Origin: Capra hircus
Taxonomy: Eukaryota; Chordata; Mammalia; Artiodactyla; Bovidae
Direction: 5' to 3'
Assembly (NCBI RefSeq): GCF_001704415.2
Contig: NW_017189517.1
Coordinates: forward strand, 6,397,167 to 6,461,166
DNA length: 64,000 bases
The position numbers and the translations under genes are program-made. The notes beneath the pieces are model-generated. The model was not told the DNA's origin. It saw nothing but the letters and a program-made list of their open reading frames with translations, and searched no databases. Below are positions 10,535 to 23,072 of this stretch, one piece after another (position 1 is the stretch's first letter; each line of letters begins with the position of its first letter).

Positions 10535-12737
10535 TCCTGATGGGCTACACATATTACTTTGGTGGATACTATGGTACTGTACCCAGATCTCCTCTTAAAG
10601 AGTTCTTATTCCCATCTCACAATGACAGGGACCATCAATTGTAGATGGCTGACAACTGCATCACTCATTGCTAATCTCCCTTCCCCCCATCACTGCAGTA
10701 CATCTACCAAACTAGTAAATCAAACACAGTACCTTATTTCACATGAGAAATGATAGAGATTGGTACCACCCTGAAAGACTTAAACAGTTCAGGAGTGGTC
10801 ATCTTTATCACAATCCCATTTAGTTAGTTCACCAGGCAGGCAGCTACAAAAACATGAATGAGGGTGGACCACCACAAACTTAGACAAGAAGCAACCCTAT
10901 AGGTATTTCCTGTGTCATATGATGCATCCATGCAAGAACAGACTAATATTGATCTTGATATTTTTCCCTTCTGGAATACTGATGATACCATGGCCAACAC
11001 AGCAGCTGTAATCTGGACTGCTACTCAGTTGAGCTTGTCATAGTCCACAGTTGATGTCCAGGATCTACTTGGTCTTCAGCTTTATCTTGTCTCTCTTTGC
11101 AAGATATAAAGGCCTCTTTGTAAGCTACCAAAGAGCTCCTCTGGCTGTCCACTTAGTTTTCGCACTGCTTACTAACTGCTTTTATCTTGTCATTATCCCT
11201 CTCTAGGGCATCAGTGTATCTTGCCAACTTCATTGTCTTTGTATGCATTTTTGCTTCAAATATTTAAAACATTGCACCTGTGAGGGCATTTCATCTTATT
11301 GAAAAACTGGTGAACTTTTAGCAATTTGTCCTTCATCTAGTGCTAGGGATTCTCCTCCATCACATCCCAGGATGGTGTGATTCAGTCTTCAAACCATATT
11401 TCAATGCCTGCTTTCTTACACCTTTTCTGTTACCACTGTTACAGTTGGGTTGGGTCCCTTTGTAAGGTGATACCAATACAAAGGAGTATCAAAGATGGTA
11501 TTGGAGACAACACTAGTGAAAGTAAAAGGGAGAAGGTAGGATTGTGTAGGGGGACCCCTCAGACCGTGATACAGACCTGCCACAGTGCTGTCAGTACAAC
11601 AGCTTGCTCCTTTAGAAGAGTTCCACTTTCCAAGGACCCAACCATCTCTTCAGTCAGTGAGTTTTGGGTTTGAAATCTGGTTCAGGTTCAAGAATTGTAC
11701 AAGGTTCTGTCACTGTCTGCAGCCACCCTAGAAGTACATGATTTCTATTCAAAAACAAAAGGAGGCATGAGGAGCCAACAGCTAGGAACTGCTGGCTTAC
11801 CACACTCACCTTTGGACAAGGTGCCTTTTCTTGAAGCGGAGTTGGAGTGGCATTAGATCTCTCTGCCTTTCAATGTGCTAACCCAAGGTTCAGGGATGAA
11901 AGTCTCCATCAGTCCACCAGGTGAGCTATTTAGGCTAGCACAGGTGCTAGCGGAGAGTGAAAGGTATCTAGCATATGTCACTGAGGAGGATTGTATGTCT
12001 CATTTGTAGTCTCAAGGTCAAGAAAGAGCAGCAGCAGGACTGTCATTTGTCCTTCTGACCCTTCTCTTACAAGGTTTCCCAGGAGAAAAAAAACTAATGA
12101 GACCAACTGAATTTCTAAGCAAACTATTCTAAATGGGGCAAACTTACCATGAGGGACAAGTAGTTTTGAGCAGTATAAAAAGATTGGATAATGTTGTGCA
12201 CCACCTGTATCTTCTTGGCTGATATACCTACTGTAAGGGGGAAGGAAGAGGGTGGATTTATTAGATGCCTAATGGCTGACGGCTCAGTCCCTCAATGGAC
12301 ATTATCCTTGCCTAAAACAGTTGCCTCAACCTGCATTCCTGTTTCCTCCTAGGGGTTGTCCATGGCTAATGGCTGGCTAAGAAAGAGATACAGAGTTCCA
12401 GCCACCTTACCTCTATTTGAGAAAGCTGAAATAGTGTCTCTGACCCGAAACTGTCTGTCAGCTTACCTGAGGCCTCAGCTGTAAATTGATGTCCGCTTTT
12501 CCCTTTGCTCAATTCTGCCTTCCTCACTTCTTTACAGGTATCTCCCAAGAGGACTCCACAATAGATCAGCACCCAATTTCCCATCTCAGATTTGGTTTCC
12601 AGGGAACACATTCTGGAACATTTATTTATTTAGCTATCAGTTTCCCTACTTAATTTATTCCAATAAATAAGCTATTTTTCCTATATAAAATGAGTATGCA
12701 ATCAAAATAATGCTACCTTCTTTCTCCATTCTCAGGT
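10535..12737. other. Unrecognised DNA, 2.2 kb
   Basis: I cannot assign this stretch. Part of it (about 10800-12600) reads like an old degraded element, but I could not match it to a family. No long frame is present; the longest is under 100 codons (11377-11673) with no motif. Confidence 0.4.
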
Positions 12738-12747
12738 CAAAGTATTA

Positions 12748-12982
12748 TTTTTTTTTAATTTTTAAATATTTATTTATTTGGCTGCATGTGGTCTTAATTA
12801 CAGCACGTGAGATCTTCATTATGTCATGCAGGATCTTTCATTGCAGTGTACCAACTCTCTAGTTGTGGTGCATGGCCTTAGTTTGCCCTGAGGCATTGTG
12901 GGATCTTCCCAGACCAGGGACTGAACCTGTGTCTCCTACATAGGCAGGCAGACTCTTAACAACTGGAAGACCAAGGAAGTCC
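12748..12982 (-). mobile_element. CHR-type tRNA-Glu SINE
   Basis: Antisense copy: a T-rich start, TATTTATTTATTTGGCTGCA, repeated GGATCTT blocks, then CAGACCAGGGACTGAACC (the tRNA B-box region) and an end at CCAAGGAAGTCC. This is the cetartiodactyl CHR family pattern. Flanks TCAAAGTATT (12738-12747) and TCAAAGTCTT (12983-12992) form a 10-bp duplication with one change. Confidence 0.85.
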
Positions 12983-13037
12983 TCAAAGTCTTCTTTTAAT
13001 ATGAAGATACCAAGTATAAAGTGTATGCATACAGACT

Positions 13038-13564
13038 TGTTATGGCCTGAATGTTTGTGGAGCCCCAAAATTCATATGTTGAAATCCAGGTGGGGCCTTT
13101 CAGAGGTGATTAGGTCATGAGAGCAGAGCCCTTATGAACTATATGTAAAGTAGATAGCCTGTGGGAGTTTGAAGTATGACACAGGAAATGCAAAGCCAGT
13201 GCTCTGTGACAACCTGGAGAGATAGGATGGGGAGAGAGATGAGAAGGGGATCCAGGAAGAAGGGGACACATGTTTACCTATGGCTGATTCATGTTAACAA
13301 ATGGCACCAAAAAAAAATCACAATGATATTAATGTTCTTTAAAAAGAGACTCCAAGACTCCTTAGTCCCTACCACCATGTGAAGACACAATGAAAAGGCA
13401 GCAGTTTGCCACAAGAAAGAGGGCCATTACCCAAATCCGACCATACTGACACCCTAAACTTGGACTTCCATCCTGCACAACTATGAGAAATAAATTTCTG
13501 TTGTTTATAAACCACCCAGACTGTGGTTTTATTACTCTATAATTTCAAACCAACTAATATAACA
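13038..13564 (+). mobile_element. MaLR-type (MLT1/MST-like) solo LTR
   Basis: The LTR begins TGTTATGGCCTGAATGTTTG with CCCCAAAATTCATATGTTGA. It carries GTGGGGCCTTTCAGAGG and ACCATGTGAAGACACA. It has AATAAA at 13489-13494 inside GAGAAATAAATTTCTG and ends near AACTAATATAACA. These blocks are typical of ancient ERVL-MaLR LTRs. No internal sequence is attached. Confidence 0.75.
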
Positions 13565-14129
13565 CTTAAGTGTGAGTTTTAATCTATCCTATGTTTGACA
13601 AAGCAATTTTAAATCTAAAAAAATCTCATTTTTCCACTAAAAAACGTGTGAGTTGGCATATTTTAATGGCTGAAAAATTTATTTGGGTAGAACCAGTCTT
13701 CCTAAACAATTACAATTTCTTATTTTTTATCTCATCCTTGGAGTATGCTGTAAGTATGGCTATTCAGTTCAGTTCAGTTCAGTTGCTCAGTCGTGGCTGA
13801 CTCTATGCGACCCCATGAATTGCAGCACGCCAGACCTCACCATCTATCACGAACTCCTGGAGTTTAACCAAACTCATGTTCATCGAGTTGGTGATGCCAT
13901 CCAGCCATCTCATCCTCTGTCATCCCCTTCTCATCCTGCCCCGATCCCTCCCAGCATCAGAGTCTTTTCCAATGAATCAACTCTTCACATGAGGTGGCCA
14001 AAGTACTGGAGTTTCAGCTTTAGTATTAGTCCTTCCAAAGAACATCCAGGACTGATTTCTTTTAGAATGGACTGGTTGGATCTGCTTGCAGTCCAAGGGA
14101 CTCTCAAGAGTCTTGTTCAACAACACAGT

Positions 14130-15517
14130 TCAAAGCATCAGTCTTCGGTGCTCAGCTTTCTTCACAGTCCAACTCTCACATCCATACATGACCACTGGAA
14201 AAACCATAGCCTGGACTAGATGGACCTTTGTTGGCAAAGTAATGTCTCTGCGTTTCAATATGCTATCTAGGTTGGTCATAACTTTCTTTCCAAGGAGTAA
14301 GCGTCTTTTAATTTCATGGCTGCAGTCACTACCTGCAGTGATTTTGGAGCCCCCAAACATAAAGTCTGACACTGTTTCCCCTGTTTCCCCATCTATTTCC
14401 CATGAAGTGATGGGACCAGATGCCATGATCTTAGTTTTCTGAATCTTGACCTTTAAGCCAAATTTTGCACTCTTCTCTTTCACTTTCATCAAGAGGTTTT
14501 TAGTTCCTCTTCACTTTCTGCCATAAGGGTAGTGTCATCTGCATATATGAGGTTTTGATATTTCTCCTGGCAATCTTGATTACAGCTTGTGCTTCTTCTG
14601 TCCCAGAATTCCTTATGATGTACTCTGCATATAAGTTCAATAAGCAGGGTAACAATAAACAGCCTTGATGTACTCCTTTTCCTATTTGGAACCAGTCTGT
14701 TGTTCCATGTCCAGTTCTAACTGTTGCTTCCTGACCTGCATACAGGTTTCTCAAGAGGCAGGTCAGGTCGTCTGGTATTCCCATCTTTTTCAGAATTTTC
14801 CACAGTTTATTGTGAGCCACACAGTCAAAGGTTTGGCATAGTCAATAAAGCAGAAATAGATGTTTTTCTGGAACTCGCTTGCTTTTTCCACGATCCAGCG
14901 GATGTTTGCACTTTGATCTCTGGTTCCTCTGCCTTTTCTAAAACCAGCTTGAACATCTGGAAGTTCAAGGATCAGGTATTGCTGAAGCCTGGCTTGGAGA
15001 ATTTTAAGCATTATTTTACTAGCATGTGAGATGAGTGCAATTGTGCGGTAGTTTGAGCATTCGTTGGCATTGCCTTTCTTTGGGATTGGAACGAAAACTG
15101 ACCTTTTCCAGTCCTGTGGCCACTGCTGAGTTTTCCAAATTTGCTGGCATATTGAGTACAGAATTTTCACAGCATCATCTCTCAGGATTTGAAATAGCAC
15201 AACTGGAATTCCATCACCTCCACTAGTTTTGTTTGTAGTGATGTTTTCTAAGGCCCATTTGACTTCACTTTCCAGGATGTCTGGCCTTGGTGAGTGACCA
15301 CACCATCGTGATTATGTGGGTTGTGAAGATTTTTTTTGTACAGTTCTTCTGTGTATTCTTGCCACCTTTTCTTAATATCTTCTGTTTCTGTGAGATCCAT
15401 ATCATTTCCGTCCTTTATCAAGCCCATCTTTGCATGAAATGTTCCCTTGGTATCTCTAATTTTCTTGAAAAGATCTCTAATCTTTCCCATTGTATTGTTT
15501 TTCTCTATTTCTTGCAT
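14130..15517 (-). pseudogene. BovB reverse transcriptase remnant, four frames
   Basis: Four adjoining frames cover linker and reverse transcriptase: 15248-15517, 14790-15200, 14500-14820 and 14130-14492. PDVQAGFRKGRGTRDQ and IDYAK are readable. A base is missing in the stretch before YADD, so the catalytic motif falls out of frame and reads YMQM. Several indels make this copy non-coding. Confidence 0.82.
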
Positions 15518-15580
15518 TGATCAGTGAGGAAAGCTTTCTTATCTCTCCTTGCTATTCTTTGGAACTCTGCATTCAGATGC

Positions 15581-16339
15581 TTATATCTTTCCTTTTTCCT
15601 TTGTATTTTGCTTCTCTTCTTTTCTAGCTATTTCTAAGGCCTCCCCAGATAGCCATTTTGCTTTTTTGCATTTCTTTTCCATGGGGATGGTCTTGATCCC
15701 TGTCTCCTGTACAATGTCACGAACCTCTGTCCATAGTTCATCAGGCACTCTATCTATCAGATCTAGGCCCTTAAATCTATTTCTCACTTCCACTGTATAA
15801 TCATCAGGGATTTGATTTAGGTCATACCTGAGTGGTCTAGTGGTTTTCCCTACTGTCTTCAATTTCAGTCTGAATTTGGCATTAAGGAGTTCATGATATG
15901 AGCCACAGTCAGCTCCCGGTCTTGTTTTTGCTGATTGTATAGAGCTTCTCCATCTTTGGCTGCAAAGAATATAATCAATCTGATTTCGGTTTTGACCATC
16001 TGGTGATGTCCATGTGTAAAGTCTTCTCTTGTGTTGTTGGAAGAGGGTGTTTGCTATGATCAGTGTGTTCTCTTGGCAAAACTCTATTAGCCTTTTCCCT
16101 GCTTCATTCTGTATTCCAAGGCCAAATATGCCTGTTACCCCAGGTGTTTCTTGATTTCCTACTCTTGCATTCCAGACCTCTATCATGAAAAGGACATGTT
16201 TCTTGGGTGTTAGTTCTAAGAGGACTTGTAGGTCTTCATAGAACCGTTCAACTTCAGCTTCTTCAGCCTTACTGGTCGGGGCATAGACTTTGATTACCGT
16301 GATACTGAGTGGTTTGCCTTGGAAACAAACAGAGATCAT
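15581..16339 (-). pseudogene. BovB endonuclease remnant with damaged active site
   Basis: The longest surviving endonuclease frame in the window, 252 codons. It keeps the fold's landmarks from FQGKPLSITVIK through NQIDYILCSQRW and on into the linker with MEKKCKKAKWLSGEALEIA. Two positions expected to be catalytic are changed: the GDWNA motif reads EVWNA, and the SDHELL motif reads SYHELL. Even if translated it should not cut DNA. The upstream end is a frame change near 16340-16365. Confidence 0.87.
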
Positions 16340-16365
16340 TCTGTCGTTTTTGAGATTGCATCCAA

Positions 16366-16902
16366 CTAGTGCATTTGGACTCTTTTGTTGACCATGATGG
16401 CTACTCCATTTCTTCTAAGGGATTCCTGCCCACAGTAGTAGATATAATGGTCATCTGAGTTAAGTTCACCCATTCCAGTCCATTTTAGTTCACTGATTCC
16501 TAGAATGTCAACGTTTACTCTTGCCATCTCCTGTTTGACCACTTCCAATTTGCCTCGATTCATGGACCTAAGATTCTAGGTTCCTATGCAATATTACTCT
16601 TTACAGCATCGGACCTTGCTTCTATCACCAGTTACATCCACCTCTGGGTATTGTTTTTGCTTTGGCTCCATCCCTTCATTCTTTCTGGAGTTATTTATCC
16701 ACTGATCTCCAGTAGCATATTGGGTACCTACTGACCTGGGGAGTTCCTCTTTTGGTATTCTATCATTTTGCCTTTTCATACTGTTCATGGGGTTCTCAAG
16801 GTAAGAATACTGAAGTGGTTTGCCATTCCCTTGTCCAGTAGACCACATTCTGTCAGACCTCTCCACCATGACCCACCTATCTTGGGTGGCCCCAGACGGC
16901 AT
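16366..16902 (-). pseudogene. BovB N-terminal coding region remnant
   Basis: Two frames. 16594-16902 encodes the N-terminal region beginning MPSGATQDRW. 16366-16563 encodes KLEVVKQEMARVNVDILG and the start of the endonuclease domain (ISELKWTGMGELNSDDHYIY). A stop or shift near 16565-16595 divides them. The same N-terminal sequence follows the 5' UTR in the copy at 24597-28250, which supports the methionine near 16902 as the normal start. Confidence 0.78.
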
Positions 16903-16919
16903 GGCTTAGTTTCATTGAG

Positions 16920-17144
16920 TTAGACATCTGAATGGTCTAGTGGTTTTCTACACTTTGTTCAATTTCAGTCTGAATTTGGTAATAAGGAGTTCATGATCTG
17001 AGCCACAGTCAGTTCCTGGTCTTGTTTTTGCTGACTGTATAGAGCTTCTTCATCTTGGCTGCAAAGACTATAATCAATCTAATTTCAGTGTCAAGCATCT
17101 GGTGATGCCCATGTGTAGCCTCTTATCTTGTGTTGTTGGAAGAA
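16920..17144 (-). mobile_element. Second BovB endonuclease fragment
   Basis: Directly after the 5' end of the previous copy there is another antisense stretch, from the AATGGTCTAGTGGTTTTC block to GTTGTTGGAAG. It repeats the region already present at about 15830-16045, so it is a separate copy. It lacks a 3' tail. Confidence 0.82.
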
Positions 17145-17990
17145 AATTTACCTATTCTTATTTAGGGGTGGGGGTGGAGAGTCGGAATTAACCAAGATAG
17201 TGAAGAAGAACTAGGAAACTTCATCAATAAAGGTACAATAACAGATGGAGGGGAACTCTGCCACTGCACAGCTTTTACATTATCTATAATTTACATTAGA
17301 CTACTTTAGTATAGACAGTTGACATACACATGTGACTTAGTTTTAATCTATACCCTTAGTAGAAATTAATTAATTTTTGAAATGTGCTAATCAAAAAAGC
17401 ACACTATCTGTAACTGGCTTTGAAAGGCTCTAATCAGGATGAACCATCACTTCTTATTTTAAATAAGAAGCTTGGTTCATTAGCTTAAGGGGCATTAGAA
17501 ATAAGTTTTTGTAGTTAATTTAGTTATATTTAATGCATGTGGATTGGCTGGAAATATTGCAATGGCACCTCCATTCTTGCACCAACTGGTGACCACAGCA
17601 TTCTAGCATCCTTCCAAATTGCGCTCTATGCCTAAGGATTATTTTCTGTCACATATCTCGCTTCTTCATGGAGAAACCTTGTCATTAAATCCAAGTATAA
17701 GATTGATAGAATTACATCTTATTACAACTTCCTGGAGTGAAGCATTCATGCAAGGTTCTTGTCTAGATGTCAAAAGGACAGTATGCTGAAATTTCACCAA
17801 GAATGGGGTCATGCTTGCTAATGAATGTTTGTTCATTGGCTGAATTTGGTATGCAAGTTATTTTTATTGAAATATATTGATAGAATCAAGAACAAATTTA
17901 TAGATTTGCCCTACCCAATAACTGAAAGCTACCCATGAACTTTGACAATTAAGCATGGCCATATTACTTTAATTTTACCATAAGTTCCAC
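17145..17990. other. Unrecognised AT-rich DNA
   Basis: No repeat family, frame or RNA gene that I can support. Confidence 0.45.
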
Positions 17991-18635
17991 TTCCTACATG
18001 GAGGAGTAAACATGTAACAAACTGTCCCTCCTGAAGATAATAATGACAACCCTCAGGAAAAAAACCACATTGTATGTACAGTAACAAAAATTTGCATAGC
18101 CACAGACTTTTCAGAAAGCAGGTGGTCCAGGAGACTATATCTTTACAGAATACCTTTAATTTGCCAGGGAAAAATAGTGGAAAAACTATCTACCCAGAAT
18201 TCTTTACCCAACAAAATAATCTTTAAGTGTGAAAGCAAGGCAATGACACTTTCAAGTAAAGAAGCACTAAGAGAATTTGTTGCCATTCTAAAAGAAAAGA
18301 GATAACAGAGAAATAAAACCAGAATACAAATAATAAAAAATATAATGAAATGACAGGTGTAAATTCAGCCATTTAATAATTACATTAAATATTAATAAAT
18401 CAACCCTTCCAGTTAAGAGGTCAAGATCATCAGAATAAATGAAAAAATCAAGACTCAATTATGAGTTATTCACAAGAGACACATGTTAAACATAAAGACA
18501 GAGATAAGTTGAAAATAAATGGGTGAAATAAGATACACTATGCAAGTATTATGTGTAAAAATAAAGGAGTGACTGTATTAATATCAAATAAAATCAATTT
18601 TAAGAAAACGAGTATTAACAGATCTAAAAGGAAAT

Positions 18636-18765
18636 AGCATCACCGACTCAATGGACATGAGTTTGAGCAAACTGTGGGAGTTGGTGATGGACAGGGAGGC
18701 CTGGTGTGCTGCAGTCCATGGGGTCACAAAAAGTCGGATGCAACTGAGTGACTGAACTGAACTGA
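18636..18765 (+). mobile_element. BovB 3'-end insertion, 130 bp
   Basis: A short, strongly 5'-truncated sense BovB that ends in GACTGAACTGAACTGA. It is flanked by AAAAGGAAAT at 18626-18635 and 18766-18775, a perfect 10-bp duplication, inside the old L1. Confidence 0.92.
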
Positions 18766-21220
18766 AAAAGGAAATGAGGAAGACGTGATAATCATAAATG
18801 CACCTAAGTCTAATAACAGCATCTCAAAATATTAATACATGAAAACTAAACTGATAAAACTAAAGGGAAAAATAGGTAATTCCCAATATAGTGAAGAATT
18901 TTAACAATCCTTTCTTATCAAATGATAGAACAACTAGAGAAAAATTCATAAAAAGTTTGCTAATAAAATAACATATTTCTAAATAATCTATAAGTAAAAT
19001 AAGAAATCAGAAGACAACTTCAGAACCATTTGAAAATTAATAACAATGCAACACAAAAATTTGTGTTATGCAACTAGTGAGGTACTTTGAGAGAAATTTT
19101 AGTTTTAAATAGTTATATGAGAAAAGAAGAAACACCTAATTATCAATGAATTAAGGTGCTCATCATGAATCTAGATAAAGAAGAACAAAGTCGACCCAAA
19201 TAGTTAGAAGCGAAAATAAAGATAAGAGCAGAAATCAGCAAAATAGAAAACAGGCAAGCACAACATAAAATTAACAAAACCAAAAGCTAGTTCTTTGAAG
19301 AAATAAATAAAATTGATAAATCTCTTACTGGGAAAAAAAAGAAATACAAAAAAGAAACAATCTTAATGAGAAGAACCATCAGTACAGTCTATACTGACAA
19401 TAAAGATTTATCATTTTGAATAACTATATACTAATGATATGAAACAGGCAATTTTTTTACAAATATATGTTAATATTCTAATACCTTAATATTATTTAAT
19501 GTCTATTAAATATTTTTTTATCAAAGATCCTCTCACTAGGAAACTCCACGCTCACAACCTTCCAATGAAAATATAAGTCGTATATAAAGTTCTTCAGAAA
19601 ACAGAGGAAAAAGAAACACTTGCCAAAGCATTTTACAAAGGTGACACAACCCTGATACCAAAACCTAACAAAGATACTACACAAAAAATACCTGACAAAA
19701 TTCAATACTAATTAATTATAAAAATACTTCACCAAATAGACATAAAATGAAACTTCTTCAACATGATAAAGGTAACCTGTGAAGCCTCTTCGGTTAGCAT
19801 AATATTTAACTGATAAGATATTAAATGCTTCCCCTAATATGAGGAATAATGCAAGCATGTCTAATCTCACCATTTCTATTCGGCATGATACTGGTGGTCC
19901 CAGCCAGGGCATTAAAGTAAGAAGGAAAAAAAAAAAAAGCATAAGGACTGGAAATAAATAAAATTACTTCTGTATGCAGATGACATGATTATTTACATAG
20001 AAAATCTCAATGAAGCAACAAAACAATTACTAGAACTAATAAACTTTAGAAAAATTATAGGGTATAAAATTACTATACAAAAAGTAATTATATCTCTTAT
20101 ACTAGCAGCAAGCCTCTAGAAAATTAATTTTTAATTTCACTTATAATAACATTAAAAATCATAAAATAATTAGGATTAAGCTTAATAAAAGATGTGCAAA
20201 CCTTTCAGTGAAAACTATACAACATTACTGAGAGATGCTTTTAGAAAATCTAAATAAATAGAGAGATATACCTTGTTCATGGATTAGAAGACTCAGTACT
20301 GTTACAATGCCACTCCACCCACAAATTGATCTATAAGTTCAAAGTAAACCTGATCAAGACATCAACAGGCTTTTCTGCAGAAAATGATAAGATGTTTCTA
20401 AAATTGATACAAAAATTGAAACCTAAAATAGCCAAAGCAATTTTTAAAAAGAACACAGTAGGAGGACTTCTACTATCTGATTTTGGGACTTACCATAATG
20501 TTATAATAAACAAGACAGAATGATTTCAGCAAAAGGATAAACAAGTCCATCAATAAAACAGAATAGAGATACAAGAAAAAATTGCAAAAAAAAAACAAGA
20601 AAAAATAGATAGTCATGAAAGGTTCAAGGCAATCAAATGGGGAAAGCAGAGTCTTTTCAAAATAGAGTTAAATATTTGTATATCTGTTTCATATAAAAAA
20701 AACATTGTCTCTTGCTTATTTGAAATGAATCATAGACATATATGTAAAACCTCAAACTATAAAACTTCTACAATAAAACTTGGGAGGAAATCTTTGCAAC
20801 CATGAGGTCAGCCTAAATTTCTTAGGACATAAGAATTATGAAAAAATAAAAAATAATTAATAAAGTTAACTTTGTCAAAATTAAAAACTTTTATTCTTGA
20901 AATACATCATGAAGAAAACAAAGCTACAAGCCAGAGAATGGTAGAAAATATTCACAATGTATATACTGAGAAATTATTTGTATCTAGATTTTATAAAGAA
21001 TTCATACAAATAATAACCAAACTAACCAATAAAAAATGAGCAAAAGATTTGTACAGACACCAAGAAAATATACAAATGGTAAGTCAGTTCATGAAGATAA
21101 TCAATATAATTAGTCATAAGAAGAAATGCAAATTAAAATCACAATGCAATACCACTGTACATGCATTAGAATGATCAAATTGAAAAGACTGACCTTAACA
21201 AATATTGGTAAGTTTGGGGG

Positions 21221-22341
21221 CCTTACAAATAGCTGTGAAAAGAATAGAGGCGAAAAGCAAAGGAGAAAAGAAAAGATATAAGCATCTGAATGCAGAGTTC
21301 CAAAGAATAGCAAGAAGAGATAAGAAAACCTTCAGCAATCAATGCAAAGATATAGAGGAAAAGAACAGAATGGGAAAGACTAGAGATCTCTTCAAGAAAA
21401 TTAGAGATACCAAAGGAAAATTTCATGCAAAGATGGGCTCGATAAAGGACAGAAATGGTATGGACCTAACAGAAGCAGAAGATATTAAGAAGAGGTGGCA
21501 AGAATACATGGAAGAACTGTACAAAAAAGATATTCATGACCCAGATAATCATAATGGTGTGATCACTCATCTAGAGCCAGACATCCTGGAAACTGAAGTC
21601 AAGTGGGCCTTCGAAAGCCTCACTACGAACAAAGCTAGGGGAGGTGATGGAATTCCAGTAGAGCTATTTCAAATCCTGAAAGATGATGCTGTGAAAGTGC
21701 TGCACTCAATATGCCAGCAAATTTCGAAAACTCAGCAGTGGCCACAAGAAAAAAGGTCAGTTTTCATTCCAATCCCAAAGAAAGGCAATGCCAACGAATG
21801 CTCAAACTACCGCACAATTGCACTCATCTCACATGCTAGTAAAATAATGCTCAAAATTCTCCAAGCCAGGCTTCAGCAATACCTGAACCTTGAACTTTCT
21901 GATGTTCAAGCTGGTTTTAGAAAAGGCAGAGGAACCAGAGATCAAAGTGCCAACATCCGCTGGATCGTGGAAAAAGCAAGAGAGTTCCAGAAAAACATCT
22001 ATTTCTGCTTTATTGACTATGCTAAAGCCTTTGACTGTGTGGATCACAATAAACTGTGGAAAATTCTGAAAGAGATGGGAATACCAGACCACCTGACCTG
22101 CCTCTTGAGAAATCTGTATGCAGGTCAGAAAGTAACAGTTAGAACTGGACATGGAACAACACACTGGTTCCAAATGGGAAAAGGAGTATGTCAAGGCTGT
22201 ATATGGTCACCCTGCTTATTTAACTTATATGCAGAGTACATCATAAGAAACGCTGGACTGGAAGAACACAAGCTGGAATCAAGATTGCCGGGAGAAAGAT
22301 CAATCACCTCAGATATGCAGATGACACCACCCTTATGGTAG
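21221..22341 (+). pseudogene. BovB linker and reverse transcriptase, frameshifted before YADD
   Basis: One open frame runs through the linker (RYKHLNAEFQRIARRDKK) and the first half of reverse transcriptase: PDVQAGF-like SDVQAGFRKGRGTRDQ, IDYAKAFDCVDHNKLW and GKGVCQGC. After GLEE a single base is missing (near 22266), so the rest, including the catalytic block at about 22312-22323, is read in the wrong frame and ends at 22341. The enzyme would lack its active site. Confidence 0.87.
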
Positions 22342-22424
22342 AAAGTGAAGAGGAACTAAAAAGCGTCCTGATTAAAGTGAAAGAGGAAAGTTGAAAAGTT
22401 GGCTTAAAGCTCAACATTCAGAAA

Positions 22425-23072
22425 ATGAAGATCATGGCATCTGGTCCCATCACTTCATGGGAAATAGATGGGCAAACAGTGGAAACAGTGTCAGACTTTA
22501 TTTTTGGGGGCTCCAAAATCACTGCATACGGTGATTGCAGCCAGGAAATTAAAAGACGCTTACTCCTTGGAAGGAAAGTTATGACCAACCTAGATAGTAT
22601 ATTCAAAAGCAGAGACATTACTTTGCTGACTAAGGTCCGTCTAGTCAAGGCTATGGTTTTTCCAGTAGTCATGTATGGATGTGAGAGTTGGACTGTGAAG
22701 AAGGCTAAGCGCCGAAGAATTGATGCTTTTGAACTGTGGTGTTGGAGAAGACTCTTGAGAGTCCCTTGGACTGCAAGGAGATCCAACCAGTCCATTCTGA
22801 AGGAAATCAGCCCTAGGATTTCTTTGGAAGGAAAGCTGAAACTCCAGTACTTTGGTCACCTCATGCGAAGAGTTGACTCATTGGGAAAGACTCTGATGCT
22901 GGGAGGGATTGGGGGCAGGAGAAGGGGACGACAGAGGATGAGATGGCTGGATGGCATCACTGACTTGATGGACGTGAGTCTGGGTGAACTCCGGGAGTTG
23001 GTGGTGGACAGGGAGGCCTGGTGTGCTATGATTCATGGGGTCACAAAGAGTCAGACACGACTGAGCGACTGA
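22425..23072 (+). pseudogene. BovB reverse transcriptase C-terminal part reaching the natural stop
   Basis: About 215 codons from KIMASGPITSWE to the true C-terminus (HGVTKSQTRLSD). The stop TGA at 23070-23072 lies inside the terminal CTGAA repeat, so this copy shows how the BovB protein ends. ELWCWRRLLRVPWTARRSNQ and RRRGRQRMRWLDGITD, a basic tract near the C-terminus, are intact. Confidence 0.87.

Larger units (their letters stand above)
13763..16919 (-). mobile_element. BovB LINE, nearly full coding length, 3.16 kb
   Basis: An antisense copy that reaches from the TTCAG tail (13763) through reverse transcriptase and endonuclease to the N-terminal coding region. It stops at 16919 with AACTCAATGAAACTAAGCC on the minus strand, the same place where the coding part of the full-length copy at 24597-28250 begins. 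The GC-rich 5' UTR is absent. It shares the residue marker GTEEAQ with that copy but has GGSK rather than LFSQ. The reading frame is cut many times. Confidence 0.92.

Noticed and set aside
10800..12600. Old retroviral or L1 sequence
   Set aside because: The texture suggests a decayed element but I could not match ordered blocks to any family, so it is listed as unrecognised.
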